A DNA stretch of 64,000 nt from Sinorhizobium terangae (GTDB lineage: Bacteria > Pseudomonadota > Alphaproteobacteria > Rhizobiales > Rhizobiaceae), in the NCBI RefSeq assembly GCF_029714365.1, contig NZ_CP121659.1, positions 186,001 to 250,000 on the forward strand. The letters run 5' to 3'. The notes beneath the pieces are model-generated. The model was not told the origin of the DNA. It saw only the letters and a list, made by a program, of their open reading frames with translations, and ran no database searches. Positions 26,596-35,900 of the stretch are shown in pieces (positions within the stretch are counted from its first letter, which is position 1; every line of letters begins with the position of its first letter). The translations under genes were made by a program, and so were the position numbers.

Positions 26596-27606
26596 ATGGG
26601 CTTGAGAGAAGTAAAGGCGGATGGGCAATCCCGTTCCGCGATACTGGATTCGATCGGCAGGACGCTGACGACTGCAACCAATGGGATCAAGGCTCTTGCC
26701 GATCACCTGACGACGGATGAAGTCTTTGCGCGCAGCCTTGTGGACGCGGTCGAATTGATCGGCGACAGCGAGGGCCGGGTCGTCGTGTCGGGCGTCGGCA
26801 AGAGTGGGCACATCGGCCGCAAGATCGCAGCGACCATGGCATCCACCGGCACGTCCGCCTATTTCGTCCACCCGACCGAGGCGAGCCATGGCGACCTTGG
26901 TATGGTCACGTCGCAGGACGTACTGATTCTGCTTTCCTGGTCGGGAGAGACGGCCGAGCTTGGCAACATGCTCACCTATGCCAAGCGCTTCAAGGTGTCG
27001 GTTGTCTCGATCTGCGCCAATCGCGACAGCATCCTTGCTCGCAACTCCGATGTTGCCCTGGTGCTGCCGAAGGTGCCGGAAGCCTGCCCGCACGGGCTCG
27101 CCCCTACGACCTCGGCGATGCTGCAGCTTGCGGTCGGAGATGCTTTGGCGATCGCGCTTCTGGAGCGTCGCGGTTTCTCGGCTGAAGACTTCAAGACATT
27201 CCACCCCGGCGGTAAGCTCGGCGCACAGCTGCGCCTGGTGCATGAACTGGCGCATGTGGCGGAACAGGTGCCGCTGCTCGTCGTCGGCCGCCCGATGAGC
27301 GAAGCCGTCATCGAGATGTCGTCGAAGGGATTTGGCGTCGTCGGTATTGTCGACGAAGGAGGCTCGCTGATCGGCGTAATTACCGACGGCGACCTGCGCC
27401 GCCATATGGCGGGCGATCTGCTGGCTCAGCGGGTCGAGGACGTGATGTCGCGCAATCCGAGGGTCATCAAAGGCGACGTGCTTGCCAGCGCCGCCATGGA
27501 GTTCATGCAGGAGCACAAGGTGACCGTCCTTTTTCTGGTCGACGAAGCCGGGCTCCCGGCCGGCATCCTGCACATCCACGATCTCTTGCGCGCCGGCGTG
27601 GCCTGA
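26596..27606 (+). CDS. kpsF: Arabinose-5-phosphate isomerase (KpsF/KdsD family)
   Basis: 336 residues: a SIS domain (SGVGKSGHIGRKIAATMAST, PTEASHGDLGMV, LLSWSGETAEL) and two C-terminal CBS repeats (VGIVDEGGSLIGVITDGDLR; VLFLVDEAGLPAGILHIHDL). It makes arabinose-5-phosphate from ribulose-5-phosphate, the first Kdo precursor. Kdo-like sugars occur in rhizobial K-antigens and lipopolysaccharide. In the described rkp-1 region this gene is called kpsF3. It converges on rkpJ with 18 bases between stops; a small inverted repeat TAGATC-N9-GATCTA spans the junction and might end both transcripts. Confidence 0.92.
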   Translation: MGLREVKADGQSRSAILDSIGRTLTTATNGIKALADHLTTDEVFARSLVDAVELIGDSEGRVVVSGVGKSGHIGRKIAATMASTGTSAYFVHPTEASHGDLGMVTSQDVLILLSWSGETAELGNMLTYAKRFKVSVVSICANRDSILARNSDVALVLPKVPEACPHGLAPTTSAMLQLAVGDALAIALLERRGFSAEDFKTFHPGGKLGAQLRLVHELAHVAEQVPLLVVGRPMSEAVIEMSSKGFGVVGIVDEGGSLIGVITDGDLRRHMAGDLLAQRVEDVMSRNPRVIKGDVLASAAMEFMQEHKVTVLFLVDEAGLPAGILHIHDLLRAGVA

Positions 27607-27624
27607 TAGATCTTCGATCGCGAT

Positions 27625-28941
27625 CTAACGAATGCCAAAGGCGGCGGACGGCGCACTTTTCGCCGGCTTTCGCCGGGGCGGAGGGTCTACGAAAGCCCCA
27701 GGCTCGTTGACCGTACCCTGGTGCAAACGCTCAGCGATAGCGTTTGCACCGGCGCTCGTGCCCGCGCTTGAATAGAAATTGCCACGGACCTGGATCGCCG
27801 CGGCCATCAATCTGAACAAGGCGGCACTCAAGGCGGCATCCGGCCTCTGAGGCGCCTGCCAGAATGTATCCAACGGCTGCTGGTCGGTAAGCCCCGCAAT
27901 ATCGAATACGGCACTGCCGAGCACCTTTACAGGCTTACCCTGTTTCAATGCATGCAGGCCGGCCGTCGAGTTGACCGTGACGACGCCTGCGCTCCCCTGC
28001 ACCAAAGCGTCCAGATTGCCGCCGTCGAGAAAGGCGACCCGGTCTGCGATTCCGGTCTTGCCCGCCGCTTCAGCAACGATCTTGCGCCAGCGGATGAGGC
28101 CATTGTCGAGAGGGTGGGTCTTGATCGCAAGCTTGCTGCCCGCGGGGGCGTGGTACGCAAAGGAGGCGAGGATCGCGCGGATCGCTTCCTTCTGGCTGTT
28201 GAACGGCGAGTGCGCGCGCAGTTGGTAGTCGGTCTCCAGCTGCAGTGGATAGACGAAATAATCGCTTCCCGCCGAGGCCAGCGAGCGGATGAGGGCATCG
28301 GCTGCGCGTTGTTGCCGCCTCTGCGTGGCGAGGCGCAAGAGCCACCCGCCATATTCCGCCAAGGGATGAAAGATCCCGTGCCGGCGATAGCCCGGAAAAA
28401 GAAACCAAAGGAAGACGTTCGGAAGATTGTAGAGCAGATCGCAGCTTGCTTCGGCGAGGAAGGACTGCTCGTAACGCCGCCGCCAGTCCGGTTCCGGCAG
28501 GCCGGCTGCCGCGCTGAGGATCTGGTCCGGTTCAGCCGGAAAATGCGAGTTGGACGACATGCCGCCACGCTCCAGCGTCAGCCAGTCCGGGCGCAAATAG
28601 CCCATCTCCACGATGAAGACGGCGGCACCTGTCCGGCGGGCAGCGGCGATCGCGGCTTGGTGATAGGGGCGCTCTTCGCCGAGCAGAACCAGGTCGCTCA
28701 CGGCGTGACGACGGATAAAGGCCTCAACAAAGGCCGGCCACCCCGACATGGAGCCGCGATAGTTGAAAGCGCCTCGGCGTCGCCAGAAGATCTGGTCGCC
28801 GACATTGAGATTGATGCGAAGGCATGTGTGGCCCAATGCCTCGAGCCGGTTTGCGATCTTGGCGAAGATCGACGACGAGGGCCCCTGCAGAAACAGGAAT
28901 GTCCGTAGTGTCGAGCGATTGATCGTCGTGTCCCCTGTCAT
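27625..28941 (-). CDS. rkpJ: Capsular polysaccharide protein RkpJ (KpsS-like)
   Basis: 438 residues, capsule biosynthesis family like KpsS/LipB. Features: LFLQGPSSSIFAKIANRLEA at the N-terminus, the INLNVGDQIFWRRRGAFNYRG segment, YFVYPLQLETDYQLR and a late IKTHPLDNGL with TVNSTAGLHALKQGKPV. KpsS proteins are cytoplasmic-face beta-Kdo transferases that start the glycolipid linker of capsules. Last gene of the rkpAGHIJ operon, 15 bases after rkpI. The rkpJ name follows from the gene order; it is required for K-antigen in S. meliloti by published work on the family. Confidence 0.9.
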   Translation of the reverse strand: MTGDTTINRSTLRTFLFLQGPSSSIFAKIANRLEALGHTCLRINLNVGDQIFWRRRGAFNYRGSMSGWPAFVEAFIRRHAVSDLVLLGEERPYHQAAIAAARRTGAAVFIVEMGYLRPDWLTLERGGMSSNSHFPAEPDQILSAAAGLPEPDWRRRYEQSFLAEASCDLLYNLPNVFLWFLFPGYRRHGIFHPLAEYGGWLLRLATQRRQQRAADALIRSLASAGSDYFVYPLQLETDYQLRAHSPFNSQKEAIRAILASFAYHAPAGSKLAIKTHPLDNGLIRWRKIVAEAAGKTGIADRVAFLDGGNLDALVQGSAGVVTVNSTAGLHALKQGKPVKVLGSAVFDIAGLTDQQPLDTFWQAPQRPDAALSAALFRLMAAAIQVRGNFYSSAGTSAGANAIAERLHQGTVNEPGAFVDPPPRRKPAKSAPSAAFGIR

Positions 28942-28956
28942 TGTCAGTCGCCGCCG

Positions 28957-30582
28957 CTATTGCAGCGCATCCTTTTGCAGGTTCGCATGTCTGAGCAGCG
29001 ACCGTATCAGGTTCCACGGGTGCTCGTCCTTCGGTGCTTTCGCACCCGATTGGGCGGGGCGGGCCTTGGCGAGCGGCACGATAAAATAATCCGTGCGGGG
29101 ATCCGGGAACGGGTCGGCGAAGGATTTCAGGAGAGGTGCGTGGTCGCCGTAGAAGACGAGCCAGACGGGGCGCTCGAGCTTGTTGAGACTGTTGACCAAC
29201 TGCTTCAGGGCGGCATCCGACTGCTGCAAGATTGCCAAATAGATATCGACTGGATTTGTGAGTGTGCCCACGCGACCGGGCTCCCACGGGCCGTGATTGG
29301 CCATGGACGCGACGAAGAAGAAGCCGCTTTCATCTTCCGGCAGCTTCTCCGCTTCCGCGATCACTCGTTCCGTCAGCGTCGCGTCGGAGACATAGAGCCC
29401 GTCGCGCTCGGGCTTGTGGTCGAAGGCGTCCAGCATGGTGAGCTTTTCGAAGCCAAGCTGCGGCATCGCCTTGTGCCGGAGAAAGAAGGTGCGGTCATAG
29501 GGGTGGATGAAGTGTGTATGCCAGCCGGCGCGCTTCAATTTCCCCGGCCAGACGACGTCGGCATAGTGGGAGGCGCGCAGATAGGGATAGCTCGCATCGA
29601 CATGAATATCGTCCGGCACAAGCCCGCTCAGTACGGCGAATTCGGTGCGCAAGGTATAGCCGCCCTCGAATACGTTGCTGAGGCGGCCCCACTGTATCGC
29701 CTGCTTGCGCAACCGGTCGATTGTCGGCAGCTTGATTGTCTTGACGCCGAAATGGCGCATGTCGATGAAGGATTCCGATTGCCAGACGACGATCAGCGGG
29801 GCTTCTTCGTGCCCGATAAGATCGAGCACTGCGGCGCGAAGCCGTTCGGAGAGTTCGGCGACGATTTTTTCGCGTTTCACGCCCAGCCATATGATGAAAT
29901 GGAAGACGACGGAGGCAAACGTCCCGAAGCGCACCGTATTCATCTTGACTTTGACGGCCTTGACGAGCCCTTGCACGAGGGCCGCTGTCGGCCGGTTCAC
30001 CGGCCCGTAGAACAAAAGGCCCCAGGGCGCGCTGGCAACGACGACCATCAAGAGAATCCAGAACAACTTGCCTCTTGCGGGCAAGATGTTCGGCTCGAAA
30101 TACATGTAGAGTGCGGAGACGCCGAACACGTAACAAAAGGCGACGATCCAAAACAGGATATTGAGCTTAGTCGCGTAGAAGATCGTCTTGTATTTGAAGA
30201 CGTCCGCGACGAGGGCAATATCCGAGAATACCAGCGGCTCGCGGATGAACTTGAACTTCGCGCGGGAAATGCCGGTGAAGATGATGAAGAAGCTCATGAC
30301 GCCGGCGGCGGCATAGAGGGGCCGCCAGGAAATCGCGAAAAAACCGGCAAAGACGAGCGCTATGACCGGAAGGCGCGCGATAGCGTCGATGATGTCCTGA
30401 TTGCGTCCGTAGGGAGGCCTGTTCCTCCGGCGCTCGCGCGCCGGCAGGGCGAAACGATCCGTGAAGAAAATCACGGCACAGGACAGGAGATAGCAAAACA
30501 GGGTCAGCGCCGCCGGGTAGTCATGCAGCTGGAAGGGAAGAAGCGCCAAGCCGATACCTTTGAGCCATTTCACCGCCGACAC
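28957..30582 (-). CDS. rkpI: Membrane-bound sulfatase/phosphoglycerol-transferase-like protein RkpI
   Basis: 541 residues: five or so N-terminal membrane helices, then an alkaline-phosphatase-superfamily domain as in LTA synthase (VVWQSESFIDMRHFG, VFEGGYTLRTEFAVLSG with the Thr nucleophile region, THFIHPYDRTFF, FYGDHAPL). The metal-binding Asp/His pattern is present. Such enzymes transfer or remove phospho- or sulfo-groups on the periplasmic side. Its role in capsule is genetic (rkpI is needed for K-antigen); the reaction is not known. 77 bases after rkpH. Confidence 0.9.
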   Translation of the reverse strand: MSAVKWLKGIGLALLPFQLHDYPAALTLFCYLLSCAVIFFTDRFALPARERRRNRPPYGRNQDIIDAIARLPVIALVFAGFFAISWRPLYAAAGVMSFFIIFTGISRAKFKFIREPLVFSDIALVADVFKYKTIFYATKLNILFWIVAFCYVFGVSALYMYFEPNILPARGKLFWILLMVVVASAPWGLLFYGPVNRPTAALVQGLVKAVKVKMNTVRFGTFASVVFHFIIWLGVKREKIVAELSERLRAAVLDLIGHEEAPLIVVWQSESFIDMRHFGVKTIKLPTIDRLRKQAIQWGRLSNVFEGGYTLRTEFAVLSGLVPDDIHVDASYPYLRASHYADVVWPGKLKRAGWHTHFIHPYDRTFFLRHKAMPQLGFEKLTMLDAFDHKPERDGLYVSDATLTERVIAEAEKLPEDESGFFFVASMANHGPWEPGRVGTLTNPVDIYLAILQQSDAALKQLVNSLNKLERPVWLVFYGDHAPLLKSFADPFPDPRTDYFIVPLAKARPAQSGAKAPKDEHPWNLIRSLLRHANLQKDALQ

Positions 30583-30659
30583 CGCCTCGGCAGCAGGCCG
30601 TCGTTCGACACTTAAATGCTAATGTAGGCCGGCACAAGCGCGGCTGTGCCCCGTGGCGG

Positions 30660-31463
30660 TCACCGTCCACTGTTACGGGCAATAGCCCTGTCGAACCACC
30701 AGTCGAGGAGCGGTCTGACCGCCGGCCCGAAGCGACCGAGCAGGAAAAGCGTGAGGCCGAAATAGACTTCGGACCGGCGCCGGTCGATGCCCTTCGCGAT
30801 CTTGCTTGCGACCGCTTCGGCGGTCCAGGGCCGCACCGCTCCCATCACCACGCTTGCTTCCGGCGGCCGCAGGCCAAGTTCGCGCTCGAACTGCGGTGTC
30901 TTGGTATCCGGAGGAAAGCTCACCGACACTCCGACATTGTAGCGGCGCGCCTCGCTCCTGAGCGCCTGCGCAAATCCGTGCAACGCGAATTTCGATGCGC
31001 AATAGGCGGTATAGCCGTAAATGCCGATCAAGCCGGCGCCCGAGGAGACCATCATGATGTGGCCGGCGCGCCGGCGCTTCATTTCCGGATAGACGGCGCG
31101 TACGGCATGCACCGTGCCGGAGAGGTTCGTTTCGATCTGGCGGCGAAAGGTCGTGCTTTGCTGCTCCTCGAAAGGCGCCGGTTCGACGATGCCGGCCGAG
31201 GTCACGAGAATGTCACACGGGCCGAAGGTTTCGATACAGCGGGATATCGCCGATTGGATCTCTTGCTCTTCAGCAACGTCGGCCGTCTCTATGCGAATGT
31301 CGCCGCTCCCGGCGCCGTATTCCGTGACGAGCTTTTGGGCCGCTTGCTCCAGAAGCTCTCGCGAGCGGGCGATCAGCGAGAGCCGGGCCCCGCGCGCGGC
31401 GTAGATCGAAGCAAGTGCCAGGCCAATGCCACTCGAGCCACCGGTGATGATCACATGGGTCAT
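30660..31463 (-). CDS. rkpH: Short-chain dehydrogenase/reductase RkpH
   Basis: 267 residues. TGGSSGIGLALAS binds NAD(P), NLSGT and the catalytic Ser/Tyr/Lys are in VSSGAGLIGIYGYTAYCASK. It resembles 3-ketodihydrosphingosine reductases, and it follows an AONS-type acyltransferase gene, so reduction of a 3-keto amino-lipid product is a reasonable guess. A hydrophobic stretch near the C-terminus (FGLTLFLLGRFGP) suggests membrane contact. ATG at 31463 has AGGCGGAACC upstream; an ATG eight codons earlier lacks it. Confidence 0.9.
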   Translation of the reverse strand: MTHVIITGGSSGIGLALASIYAARGARLSLIARSRELLEQAAQKLVTEYGAGSGDIRIETADVAEEQEIQSAISRCIETFGPCDILVTSAGIVEPAPFEEQQSTTFRRQIETNLSGTVHAVRAVYPEMKRRRAGHIMMVSSGAGLIGIYGYTAYCASKFALHGFAQALRSEARRYNVGVSVSFPPDTKTPQFERELGLRPPEASVVMGAVRPWTAEAVASKIAKGIDRRRSEVYFGLTLFLLGRFGPAVRPLLDWWFDRAIARNSGR

Positions 31464-31523
31464 GCTGAGGTTCCGCCTGCGGCTCAATGGGGCTTCGTTG
31501 TTTCAATGAAACATCGAAATGAT

Positions 31524-32939
31524 CTAGCGCGCCGACAGCGCCTTCAACATCTGTTCGATATCGACGCCGCCAAGCCCGAAATTCCGTTCGGTCAAATCCT
31601 TGAGGCGCTCGGCGGTCAGCGCGACGGTACGGCGGATCTGCTCCTCGGTGTGGTCGCTGGTAATGAAGAAGCGCAGCCGCGCCAAGCCTTCCGGCACGGC
31701 AGGATGGATGATCGGCAGCACATTCACTCCCGCCGCGAGCAGATCGTTGGAAAGCTGCACGGCGCGCAACGAATCGCCGACGATGACGGGAACGACCGAG
31801 AAGCCGCCGCTCAAACCCGTATCAAGGCCGGCCTCCTTGGCGAGCTTGAGGAACAGACCGCCGTTGCGCCTGAGCGCCGCCGTGCGTTCCGGCTCGCGTT
31901 CGAGGATATCGAGGCTGGCGACCGCCGAAGCGCCGAGCACCGGTGCCAGGCCGACGCTGTAGACGAAGCCACCGGCCGATGCCTTGAGCACCGCCGCCAA
32001 CGCCTCGCTCCCGGCAATATAGCCGCCGCAGCTCGACGTCGTTTTCGACAGCGTTCCCATCCAGATATCGACCTCGTGGGGATCGACGCCGAAATGTTCG
32101 GCGAGACCCTTGCCGTGCAGCCCGAGAACGCCGAGCGAATGAGCCTCGTCGACCATCAGCCAGAAGCCATATTCGGCCTTGAGCTTCAGCAGCGCGGGAA
32201 GGTTCGCGACATCGCCGTCCATCGAATAGATGCCTTCGACAATGACCATGATGTGACGGTATTCTCCGGCGACCGTGCGCAGCACATGCTCGAGGTCGGC
32301 CGTGTCGTTGTGCTTGAAGAGGCGGCGCGTGGCGCCGGAAAGCTTGATGCCGGCGAGCGCGCTGTTGTGGATGAACTCGTCATGGATGACGAGATCCTTG
32401 GGGCCCATCAGGCAGCTGATGGCGGCAACGTTGGTGAGATAACCGCTGACGAAGCAAACCGCCGCTTCGACGCCGTAGAAGCGCGCGATCTTTTCCTCGA
32501 GCTCGACATGCACGGGCCGCTCGCCGGCCACGAGCCTGCTCGCGGAGGCGGAAATCCCGAAGTTCCCGATCGTGTCGCGTGCCCTGTCGAGTACGTGGGC
32601 GTGGCGGTTCAGCCCGAGGTAATCGTAGGAGGCGAAGTTGATCATCGTACGGCCGTCGATCACGGTCGTCGCGCCGGCTGCCGTCTGGTGTGCCCGATAG
32701 AAGGGGTTGGCAATACCCAGCTGCTCGCTCGCAAATTTTTGCGTGAGCACCTGTTTATATTCCGGAAGGTCCTCGAAACGCGCCTGGCGGCGACGGGGAG
32801 GCGGCGGCAACTCCCGTTCCGAGCGCGCCATCCGGTTGCGCTCGGACGATTGGTGCGTGTTCCTCATCCTGTCCAGCAGGTTCTCCTTGAGGCTACTGTT
32901 CATCTTGGAGAAGGTCTGGCCGTTTCCGTCGTTGCTCAT
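31524..32939 (-). CDS. rkpG: AONS-family PLP acyltransferase RkpG
   Basis: 471 residues of the alpha-oxoamine synthase family (KBL, AONS, serine palmitoyltransferase). Marks: FASYDYLGL, IHDEFIHNSALAGIKLSG, MVDEAHSLGVLG and the PLP-lysine site GTLSKTTSSCGGYIAG. The first 60 residues form a basic, Pro/Arg-rich extension. It should condense an acyl thioester with an amino acid, releasing CO2. The ATG overlaps the rkpA stop as ATGA, so it is coupled to RkpA, whose acyl carrier protein probably supplies the acyl group. The amino acid is not known. Confidence 0.92.
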   Translation of the reverse strand: MSNDGNGQTFSKMNSSLKENLLDRMRNTHQSSERNRMARSERELPPPPRRRQARFEDLPEYKQVLTQKFASEQLGIANPFYRAHQTAAGATTVIDGRTMINFASYDYLGLNRHAHVLDRARDTIGNFGISASASRLVAGERPVHVELEEKIARFYGVEAAVCFVSGYLTNVAAISCLMGPKDLVIHDEFIHNSALAGIKLSGATRRLFKHNDTADLEHVLRTVAGEYRHIMVIVEGIYSMDGDVANLPALLKLKAEYGFWLMVDEAHSLGVLGLHGKGLAEHFGVDPHEVDIWMGTLSKTTSSCGGYIAGSEALAAVLKASAGGFVYSVGLAPVLGASAVASLDILEREPERTAALRRNGGLFLKLAKEAGLDTGLSGGFSVVPVIVGDSLRAVQLSNDLLAAGVNVLPIIHPAVPEGLARLRFFITSDHTEEQIRRTVALTAERLKDLTERNFGLGGVDIEQMLKALSAR

Positions 32940-35900
32940 TGGCTCAGTGCTTTTTCCCTGTCCGCCCCGGCGTGGCGCTGTGCAAGTTCGGTTACCAGCC
33001 GGTCATCGGCCGCCTCGCCATCTTCGCCCTGGTCCCGCTTGCTCACCTTCTCGTAGAGTTTGCGCGCAACGTCGCCCACGGTCGCATTGTCGGCGACGCC
33101 GCTCAAGGGCATGTCGAAGCCGGTGTTCTGCTGGAAGCTCATGCCGAGTTCCACTGCCATCAGGCTGTCCAGGCCGATTTCCTTCAGGATCTTGCCGCGG
33201 GTCACCGTATCCTTCGACACCCGAAGGATCGCGGCGATCTCGCCCGCCACCAGATCGAACAGGATGTCTTCCGCTTCCTGCGGCGATTTCCCCTCGATCA
33301 TCGCGACGAGGTCCATCTGCGTTCCCTCGGCACCGGACGAGTGCTGATCCGCGCTGCGCAGGATCACTTCGAAGAGCGCGTTACGGGCAACCGGCAGGTT
33401 GCGTGCCGCCGTCCAGTCGATCTCCGAGATCATCACGACCGCCACATCGACGGTGCCGGGATCGGAGGCAATGTGGCTTTCGACCATGTCCAGCGCCACC
33501 TGGGCCTTCAAGGCGGTCTTGCCGATGCGCTTGGCCAGAAGATCGTTCACATCGGTGTTCTGCACGAGGTAACCGGCGTCGGCTATCGCACCAAAGCCGA
33601 CGGCGAGACCTGCGAGACCCTCCGCGCGTCGGGCGCGGGCAAGGCCTTCGAGATAGCCGTTGGCCGCGACATAGTTGGCCTGTCCGGGATTGCCGACGAG
33701 CGTCGTGGCCGACGAAAACAGGATGAAATTGTCGAGCTCATCGCCACGCGTCAGTTGGTCGAGGACCGCTGCGCCCTTGGCCTTCGTGTCAATCACCGGC
33801 CGGTTGCGCTCGCGGTTGAGATTGCTGATCAGGGCGTCGTCCAGCACCATCGCCGCATGGACGATGGAACGCAGCGGCGCCTCGGCGCGAAGCGTCGCGA
33901 GGAGGCCGTCGACCGCGGTCGCATCGGTGATGTCGCAGGCGTGGAGCGAGGCGGACACGCCCGCCTTGTTCCAGCGTGCGAGCATCGCGCTCGTTTCGGC
34001 ATCCGCCTGGCCGCGGCGAGAGCACAGCGCGATCCTGCGCGCACCCTTCTCGACCAGCCAGTTGGCGGCCGCCAGCCCGAAGCCGCCGATGCCGCCGACG
34101 ACGAGATGCACACCGTCCGGATCCACTTTGACGCCCTTATGCGGCTTCGCGGCGATCTCGTGTTTGCCGGCGACCGGCGGCAGGACGACGATCTTGCCGA
34201 TGTGGCCGGCATTCTGCATGAGGCGGAAGGCATTACCGATTTCATCGAAATCGAAGGCGCGGTAGGGCAGCGGCGTCAGCTTGCCTTCCTCGAAAAGCAC
34301 ACCGATTTCCATGAAGATGCGCTTGGTGAGCGCAGGCGCATTGACCAGAAGCTGGTCCGCGTCGATGCCGAAATAGCTGACATTGCGCCGGAACGGCCGC
34401 AATCCGATCTTGCTGTCCGCGTAGTAGTCGCGCTTGCCGAGTTCCAGGAACCGGCCAAAAGGCTTCACCAGCGCGAGGCTTTGTTCCATCGCCTCGGCGA
34501 ACAGCGAGTTCAGTACCAGATCGACACCCTCTCCGCCGGTGACGGCGCGCACGTCGTTGACGAAGCCGAGCGACCGCGAATCGAAGACGTGATCGGCACC
34601 GAGCATTGCCAGGAAGCGCCGTTTTTCGCGCGTTCCAGCCGTCGCTATGACCTTGGCGCCCTTGAGCTTGGCGACCTGGAGCGCGGCGAGGCCGACGCCG
34701 CCGGCAGCGCCATGGATGAGGATGGTCTCGCCAGCCTGGATGCGGCCGAGCTCGACCATCGCGTAATAGGCGGTAAGGAAGGCGACCGGGACGGTGGCAG
34801 CGGCTACGGGGCTGATGGTCTGCGGCAGTTTTGCAACGCCGGCGCGGGAAACGACCACATGCGTCGAGAATGCCGAAGACGCGATCGCCATGACAGCATC
34901 GCCGACGGCAAGGTCGTCGACCCCTTTGCCGACCGCGACCACATGGCCGGAAAGCTCCATGCCGATCGTCGCGCCGGCAAAGCCATCCTCGAGCGCTTCC
35001 TCGGGAAGAAGGCCCATCGCCCACATCACGTCGCGGAAGTTCAGGCCGGTAGCAGCGACCGCGACGACGATCTCGCCCAGTCCGGCCTGCGGCACATCCG
35101 CTTCCTCCCAGGCGATGCTCGCAACCTGCGAGCTGACGCGCTGGCGGATGGTCGCCGCCGCGAAGGCGCTTGTCTTGCCTTCCGTTCTGACAGCCGGGCC
35201 GGGAACGGCGCGGATTTCCGAGAGCAATCCAGTGGCCTTGTTGAGCAGCCACTCACGATTTGAACCGGACACCGTCAACAGCGACAGCGCCGAAGCAATG
35301 CTATCCTCCTGGCGTGCGTCGTCATGCCCGTCCAGGTCGAGCGAATGGACGTCGAGGAATTCGTATTCGTTCTGAAGAACACGAGCGAAGGCCCAGAGGC
35401 CGGAATTCACACCGGAACTGGACGCGACGCCATCTGCCCGCGAAGCAACCGGCGCGCCGCCCGGAGCGACGATCACCAACCGAGGGCGGTCGTCGCCGGA
35501 TAGGTCAGCGTCTCCGACACGCTGCCTTAGCGCTTCGGCGAAGGCGCTGAGCGCAAGCACGTGAGCCTGCAACGAGGCGGAATCGGTGTCGCTTGCGTGA
35601 CGTGTCGCCGGCGAAACAAGCACTGCACGAACAGGATTCTCGCCCAACGCGCCAAGTGCGGTCTGCAACGTGCCAACGTCCGCAGCCATGTCGCCCACGA
35701 GCGAAACTGGCACGGCATCGCTGGGCATCGACGCCGCGTCGGGCGACGCACCGTCTACCTGGATGACCAGGTAGGAGGCGGCAACGGTCTTGTTCGCCTG
35801 CACCGCTTCGCCGGATGCTGTCGTCGCGGCCGCGCCGCGGGCCTCGATCAGAATGATGTTGCCGTGTGCGCACTCATGGTCCGCGATGTCGATGTCGCGC

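Noticed and set aside
32939..35263. 774-codon frame antisense to rkpA
   Set aside because: No motif, Ala/Arg/His-rich; RkpA catalytic residues are intact on the other strand.
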